Shown piece after piece: positions 6,613-9,834 of a stretch of DNA of 9,834 nt. The notes under the pieces were generated by a model that saw only the letters and a list, made by a program, of their open reading frames with translations, had not been told where the DNA came from and ran no database searches. Origin of the DNA: CAYNND01 sp964398775 (lineage in GTDB: Bacteria; Patescibacteriota; Minisyncoccia; Phycocordibacterales; UBA2100); the NCBI GenBank assembly GCA_964398775.1, contig CAYNND010000018.1, positions 1 to 9,834 on the forward strand, given 5' to 3'. Within the stretch, counting starts at the first letter, position 1, and each line of letters opens with the position of its first letter. The translations under genes were made by a program, and so were the position numbers.

Positions 6613-6618
6613 TATACT
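6613..6618 (+). promoter_or_regulatory. -10 element for leaderless start at 6625
   Basis: TATACT ends 6 bases before the ATG at 6625, placing the predicted transcript start on the start codon. The ArsR operator is about 70 bases upstream of this hexamer, so direct control of this gene by the same site is unlikely. No convincing -35 is visible. Confidence 0.6.
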
Positions 6619-6624
6619 TGTCAG

Positions 6625-7554
6625 ATGAAAGCACTACTTGCCACACTCTGCATTTGCTGCTTCGTGTCGGTCGCTCACGCCGTCGACCTCCCATTCACAA
6701 AAGATTTGTTTGAGGGTATGTCAAACAGTGAAGAGGTGTACCGTCTTTCGATTGTCCTCAAAAAGGAAGGTTTTTATGCTGGAGATTTGACGAAGACATT
6801 TTCTCCCGCGCTCGCACGTTCCGTCTCATCGTTTCAAGCAAAAAAAGGTATTGTCCCAATAAATGGCATAGTCGGAACGAAGACGCGCTACGAACTTAAT
6901 AAAATTGTATTGGGTTGGCTTGGGAAAAATCCTCCAAGTACTGCGCCGGTGCAAAAAAAAGCTGTCGGTACTTCTGTCGTCACTCCTCAAAAATCAAGCA
7001 ATCCAACAGTCAAAAGTGTCCCAACTGTAGCAAGCGTAGCGTCAAAAAAAACTGTAACTGCCGTGCAGTCCTGTGTGCATCGCGGGAAGACGTATAAACA
7101 TGGAGAAAAGGTGCGTCTCTATAAGTACACAATCGCGCGTACCGGTGGCAAATGCCCATCTATGGTGCGAGTATGTAACGATGGGCAACTTGATGGAGAT
7201 TTAAGCTACAGACATCACGCGTGTACCATACCAACAGTAGGTACTGATGCGGTAGAACCTAAAACACCGGTAGTACAAAAGCAACCGACTCTTGATGATA
7301 CAAAGACGACCGACACAACGACGCAACCAAAAACAACTCCAAAGACCCAACCTAAAGATGGAACGCCACTGACAAAAGGATGCAAAGCAGGAGTAGTGCA
7401 GTATCAGCCGGGGGCAACGACGCAGGGCTGCATCGGACCCGGAAGAAGTGACCCGACACCAGGGCAGTGCCTCGCAGCGATAATGCCCGTATATAAATGC
7501 GAGCAATCAGGAAGTTGGACGTGCATCACAAACTGTCAACACAACTACTACTAA
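6625..7554 (+). CDS. Secreted peptidoglycan-binding, Cys-rich surface protein
   Basis: The protein has 309 residues from ATG 6625. The frame is open back to 6508, but the -10 at 6613 and the signal peptide fix this start. MKALLATLCICCFVSVAHA is a Sec signal peptide with an A-H-A cleavage site. Residues 34-93 form a PG_binding_1-type domain (EEVYRLSIVLKKEGFY...SFQAKKGI...NGIVGTKTRYELN), expected to hold the protein on peptidoglycan. A Thr/Ser/Pro/Lys linker (94-146) leads to a four-Cys module (C150, C177, C184, C200; C...GKTYKHGEKVRLY...C...RVCNDGQLDGD...C). This resembles a repeat I recall from Parcubacteria surface proteins. A second Thr/Lys/Pro linker (204-251) precedes a six-Cys C-terminal module (C253, C269, C282, C292, C300, C304). 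The even cysteine number in each module suggests disulfides outside the cytoplasm. No catalytic domain is seen. Its stop overlaps the miaA stop by 4 bases. Confidence 0.9.
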   Translation: MKALLATLCICCFVSVAHAVDLPFTKDLFEGMSNSEEVYRLSIVLKKEGFYAGDLTKTFSPALARSVSSFQAKKGIVPINGIVGTKTRYELNKIVLGWLGKNPPSTAPVQKKAVGTSVVTPQKSSNPTVKSVPTVASVASKKTVTAVQSCVHRGKTYKHGEKVRLYKYTIARTGGKCPSMVRVCNDGQLDGDLSYRHHACTIPTVGTDAVEPKTPVVQKQPTLDDTKTTDTTTQPKTTPKTQPKDGTPLTKGCKAGVVQYQPGATTQGCIGPGRSDPTPGQCLAAIMPVYKCEQSGSWTCITNCQHNYY

Positions 7555-8519
7555 TCTTTCAAGAAATCTGCAACCAGTCCGCGTATCTTCTGTATTTCGG
7601 AAGGATGAAACCAGTGTATCTCTGCATTTCGTTTCCAGTACGTCTCCTGCCTTCGCGCATATTGCCATATCTTTTGTTGCAAAATCGTTTCAACTTCAGC
7701 TCTCTTAAGTGAGCCGGTGAGATACTCAGCGCCATATCGATACTCAAGTCCGAGTTCCCGCATACGTTTCCATGAGAGACCGCGCGCATGCAGGCGTTTC
7801 ATCTCTAGAAACATGCCACGCTTAATCCGTGCCGCAAGACGCATGTTTATCCGTTCCCGGAGCGCGGTCCTTGGATGTGTCACTCCAATATACAGTACGT
7901 TGTAGCGGGGTATATCTTTCTGTCTGGATGGGGGCGTCGGGTTGGCTGCAATTTCTATTGCCCGTATCAGCCGTACGCGATTGTTGAGTTCACCTTTTTG
8001 TACAATGTCTGCGTATCGTTTTGGGTCCTTCCGTTTCAATAATTCCCATAGAGCCTCGGTCGTGTATCCCGCAAGAGTACTTCGAAGATGGGGATTTGCT
8101 GATACTGCACCAAGTATAACCCTACCCATAAGTGCATCTATATAGAAACCAGTGCCACCCGCGAGTATTGGGAGGTGTTTGCGCGAATATATCTGCTCTA
8201 TTGCTGCAGATGCTTTATGTACAAACATATCCGCAGAAAAGACTGCGCGTGGACTCGCAACATCAATCAAATGATGGGGAACTCCTTTCATTTCTGATTG
8301 TGTTACCTTACCTGTACCGATATTGAGCCCTTTGTACACTTGGCGAGAGTCAGCAGAGATAACCTCTCCGGAATACATTCGTGAAAGTTCAACCGCAAGC
8401 GCAGTTTTCCCAGATGCAGTTGGCCCGACAATCACCACGACTTTGCGAGGTACATTACTCGTGCCGCTTGTAGCTCCTTTTTTTGTTGTGATAGTCATGG
8501 AAGTAGTGACTGATTGCAT
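7551..8519 (-). CDS. miaA: tRNA dimethylallyltransferase
   Basis: MiaA adds a dimethylallyl group to N6 of A37 in tRNAs that read codons starting with U. Landmarks are the P-loop GPTASGKT (32-39), ISADSRQVYKGLNIGTGK (54-71) with D57 the likely catalytic Asp, PHHLID (81-86), AGGTGFYIDAL (120-130) and NNRVRLIRAIEI further on. The 322-residue length is normal, although 25 residues precede the first strand, so an internal start is possible. ATG 8498 (residue 8) is the main alternative; no Shine-Dalgarno decides. The start lies inside the channel gene (overlap 65 bases, or 44 with the later ATG), implying co-transcription and perhaps translational coupling. The 3' end overlaps the convergent surface-protein gene by 4 bases. 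No miaB is present here. Confidence 0.96.
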   Translation of the reverse strand: MQSVTTSMTITTKKGATSGTSNVPRKVVVIVGPTASGKTALAVELSRMYSGEVISADSRQVYKGLNIGTGKVTQSEMKGVPHHLIDVASPRAVFSADMFVHKASAAIEQIYSRKHLPILAGGTGFYIDALMGRVILGAVSANPHLRSTLAGYTTEALWELLKRKDPKRYADIVQKGELNNRVRLIRAIEIAANPTPPSRQKDIPRYNVLYIGVTHPRTALRERINMRLAARIKRGMFLEMKRLHARGLSWKRMRELGLEYRYGAEYLTGSLKRAEVETILQQKIWQYARRQETYWKRNAEIHWFHPSEIQKIRGLVADFLKD

Positions 8520-8757
8520 TTGCCAGCATCAGGAATATGGTCACGGAAATAAATATATACGGTATTGTAAAAATCTTTCCTGCAGTGCTTGTCGGTACAT
8601 GGTCACCATATCCTACAGTAGCCATAGTTACAACACTAAAATAGAGGGCATCCATCCATTCCCAATTTTCGGAAAAGCGGTAAAAAATAGTGCCAGAAAG
8701 TACCATCGCAAACGCAGCAGATAGTAGTGCGCGGAGGTGATCATTTACAGTATACAT
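8455..8757 (-). CDS. Minimal two-helix potassium channel
   Basis: This 100-residue protein has the TM1-pore-TM2 layout of KcsA-type K+ channels (Ion_trans_2 family). TM1 is about 8-27, the pore helix about 33-46 (WMDALYFSVVTMAT), the selectivity filter TVGYGD 47-52, and TM2 about 62-82. The tail (HDYHNKKRSYKRHE) is short and basic, and no RCK or ligand-binding domain follows, so gating cannot be read from the sequence. It should act as a tetramer in the cytoplasmic membrane, setting K+ flux or membrane potential. ATG 8757 follows CATACT by 7 bases. The gene overlaps the start of miaA by 65 bases and lies 35 bases after the small secreted protein gene. Confidence 0.94.
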   Translation of the reverse strand: MYTVNDHLRALLSAAFAMVLSGTIFYRFSENWEWMDALYFSVVTMATVGYGDHVPTSTAGKIFTIPYIFISVTIFLMLANAISHYFHDYHNKKRSYKRHE

Positions 8758-8764
8758 GCCCGAT

Positions 8765-8770
8765 AGTATG
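8765..8770 (-). promoter_or_regulatory. -10 element for leaderless start at 8757
   Basis: On the minus strand CATACT (8770-8765) ends 7 bases before the channel ATG. A weak GTTTCA (8793-8788) sits 17 bases upstream and could serve as -35. It would drive the channel and miaA together. Confidence 0.45.
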
Positions 8771-8792
8771 CCTGAAAAAAAATGAAATGAAA

Positions 8793-9188
8793 CTAGTATA
8801 TTGAATCAACCAACGCTCCTGGCTTTACGACAAGTGGCAGCACAGATTCGATGCAAAAGTATTCCTTGCCTCCGTTGTATTCACCTGAGATACGGCGTCC
8901 AACTTTTATAATCTTAGGGTTTCCTGAAGACACTTTTGTTGAGAATAATACGTCATGTCGCTCTCGGCCATCTTTGATGCGAAACCAGATAACATGGTTG
9001 ATGCATCCTTGTTTTCTGAGTACTGTTGCGTGTCTAAAATCAAACGGAGGAATCATCTTCTGCGGGAGAGTGCTGCTATTGCTGTAAGCATCTGTTGACT
9101 CGTCTAGATATGCAGGAGATGTAGACGCTTCTGCACTGAAAGTAAGCAGTATCGCGATGACTGCAGCAGTACACATTTTTTTCATCAT
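8793..9188 (-). CDS. Small secreted protein of unknown function
   Basis: I do not recognise a family. From ATG 9188 it has 131 residues; a second ATG follows at 9185, and the frame extends to 9260 without promoter support. The N-terminus (MMKKMCTAAVIAILLTFSAEA) is a Sec signal peptide with a likely cleavage after A-E-A (21/22). The next ~25 residues are Ser/Thr-rich and probably flexible. The mature part looks like a small beta-rich domain (CINHVIWFRIKDGRERHDVLFSTKV, KIIKVGRRISGEY, KEYFCIESVLPLVV). Two cysteines, C62 and C112, could form one disulfide outside the cytoplasm. It is transcribed from an extended -10 promoter that places the start codon at or near the 5' end of the mRNA, and it lies upstream of the channel and miaA on the same strand. 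Confidence 0.8.
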   Translation of the reverse strand: MMKKMCTAAVIAILLTFSAEASTSPAYLDESTDAYSNSSTLPQKMIPPFDFRHATVLRKQGCINHVIWFRIKDGRERHDVLFSTKVSSGNPKIIKVGRRISGEYNGGKEYFCIESVLPLVVKPGALVDSIY

Positions 9189-9195
9189 ATGTACT

Positions 9196-9204
9196 AGTAT
9201 TACA
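9196..9204 (-). promoter_or_regulatory. Extended -10 promoter for the small secreted protein
   Basis: On the minus strand TGT precedes AATACT (9201-9196), an extended -10. The hexamer ends 7 bases before the ATG at 9188. This supports 9188 rather than the upstream in-frame ATG at 9260. Confidence 0.55.
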
Positions 9205-9221
9205 CAGGAACATCGATTGAT

Positions 9222-9257
9222 GGAGAGCCCTGTGTACGACGGAGAGCCCCTTGTATG
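9222..9257. repeat. Direct repeat between two divergent promoters
   Basis: GGAGAGCCC occurs at 9222-9230 and again at 9241-9249, a 19-base period. The similarity extends over 17 bases (14 matches, GGAGAGCCCnnTGTAnG). It sits in the 102-base gap between the minus-strand promoter at 9196-9204 and the plus-strand one at 9279-9284. It could be a regulator site or a short tandem duplication. Confidence 0.5.
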
Positions 9258-9278
9258 CATCCAGTGATGCTCCTAGTG

Positions 9279-9284
9279 TATACT
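9279..9284 (+). promoter_or_regulatory. -10 element for leaderless start at 9291
   Basis: TATACT ends 6 bases before the ATG at 9291, the same arrangement as at 4301 and 6625. No clear -35 is seen at the normal distance; TTGTAT (9251-9256) is 22 bases upstream. Confidence 0.55.
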
Positions 9285-9290
9285 GCATTC

Positions 9291-9834
9291 ATGAATCGTC
9301 CTGACCTTGATGAGCTCATGCAAAAACAGATAGCATTCATCTTGCAAAATATCAATTTTGAGGCCGCTACTGTGCAAGTACACATCAATGGGAAACGAGG
9401 GGTGGACCTGCCACGCGCCGCGTTTATTCTCTACGCTCTATCCAATGTGCTTGCCTCAGGGCACGCGCCTCAGTCATTGCACGAGAAGCGAAATGAGCTC
9501 GTTACGCTTTTCTGGAAACTGTTTCAAGAGAGTGAGCGTGCTCAGAGTGATAGGAATAAAATGTTTATGCAGTTGTACGGCATGCGCTTTTTAAAAAATC
9601 TTGGTGAAGACTATAGCGCGTGCGTCGATGCATTCTCTCGCATCACATACGAACACCTTTTTACGTACCCAGTGCAAACATATGTATTTATTTCCGCGTG
9701 TCACGAGTGCCCTGGGTTGATTGAAACGTTCCCCTATGCTGCAGCACTGCTCCAGGGGGCGTATGACACATTTGATTTTTGGCTACATACCGATGCGGGG
9801 GATACATTGCACGCGTTTCATTTTTCTGAGATAA
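9291..9834 (+). CDS. Start of an unknown protein, cut by the window edge
   Basis: The frame is open from ATG 9291 to the last base: 181 complete codons without a stop. The promoter-like TATACT 6 bases upstream supports the start. The protein begins MNRPDLDELMQKQIAFILQN and appears soluble and mostly helical, with no signal peptide. Residues 24-55 look like a short strand pair followed by a helix (AATVQVHINGKRGVDLPRAAFILYALS). A CHEC pair (C137, C140) and C111 are present; CHEC could be a redox or metal half-site, but no partner pair is visible. I do not recognise a family. It is divergent from the small secreted protein across a 102-base gap. Confidence 0.75.
   Translation, partial: MNRPDLDELMQKQIAFILQNINFEAATVQVHINGKRGVDLPRAAFILYALSNVLASGHAPQSLHEKRNELVTLFWKLFQESERAQSDRNKMFMQLYGMRFLKNLGEDYSACVDAFSRITYEHLFTYPVQTYVFISACHECPGLIETFPYAAALLQGAYDTFDFWLHTDAGDTLHAFHFSEI

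Noticed and set aside
6508..6624. 39-residue extension of the surface protein from an alternative start at 6508
   Set aside because: It crosses the operator and would bury the clear signal peptide that begins at 6625. The -10 at 6613 fits 6625.
6536..6694. 53-residue N-terminal extension of the ArsR-family protein
   Set aside because: It spans the operon promoter, has no resemblance to ArsR N-termini, and the promoter places the transcript start at ATG 6535.
8323..8724. Plus-strand open frame of 133 codons opposite miaA and the channel
   Set aside because: Both genes on the other strand have unmistakable family motifs, and this frame has none.
8775..8792. T-rich tract after the small secreted gene on the minus strand as a terminator
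   Set aside because: There is no stable hairpin before the tract; the best stem (TTGA/TCAA) is only four pairs.
1..9834. TGA recoded as glycine or tryptophan
   Set aside because: miaA, gdhA and the CNNM gene are full length with normal glycine and tryptophan codons and no in-frame TGA.

Overview
The window looks like a piece of a small, streamlined bacterial genome, most likely a Patescibacteria/CPR member of the Parcubacteria type. This is inferred, not proven. The reasons are tight packing with no gene-free stretch over about 100 bases, mid-40s GC by eye, no convincing Shine-Dalgarno sequences, secreted Cys-rich proteins of a kind I recall from these lineages, and a very large protein without close relatives that I recognise. 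No tRNA, rRNA, CRISPR array, insertion sequence or phage gene was seen.

Layout. Positions 1-51 are the Pro-rich 3' end of an upstream gene, closed by a strong intrinsic terminator (65-97). A 919-residue plus-strand protein follows, mostly helical, ending in what I read as a caspase-like (clan CD) cysteine-peptidase domain. Next are a CNNM/CBS/CorC-type membrane transporter (2907-4253) and a 141-residue four-helix membrane protein with a duplicated FG.P.C motif, distantly VKOR-like (4301-4726). Facing these on the minus strand is a compact operon: an ArsR-family repressor (6535-6209), a glutaredoxin (6203-5970) and glutamate dehydrogenase (5960-4713). The repressor start codon lies inside a perfect 13-bp inverted repeat, a classical ArsR-type operator. 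Divergent from it is a secreted peptidoglycan-binding, Cys-rich protein (6625-7554). Then come, on the minus strand, miaA (8519-7551), a minimal two-helix K+ channel (8757-8455) overlapping it, and a small secreted protein (9188-8793). At the right edge a plus-strand gene starts at 9291 and runs off the window.

How it works together. Most genes that follow an intergenic gap start 5-8 bases after a sigma-70-like -10 element (TATACT, TATTAT, AATACT and similar), which implies mostly leaderless mRNAs. Two convergent pairs overlap at their stop codons (4713-4726 and 7551-7554) without terminators. A thiol/redox theme runs through the centre: an ArsR protein with four cysteines, a CHYC glutaredoxin, a possible VKOR-like membrane thiol protein and a secreted protein with ten cysteines after its signal peptide. 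All eleven visible stop codons are TAA or TAG; none is TGA.
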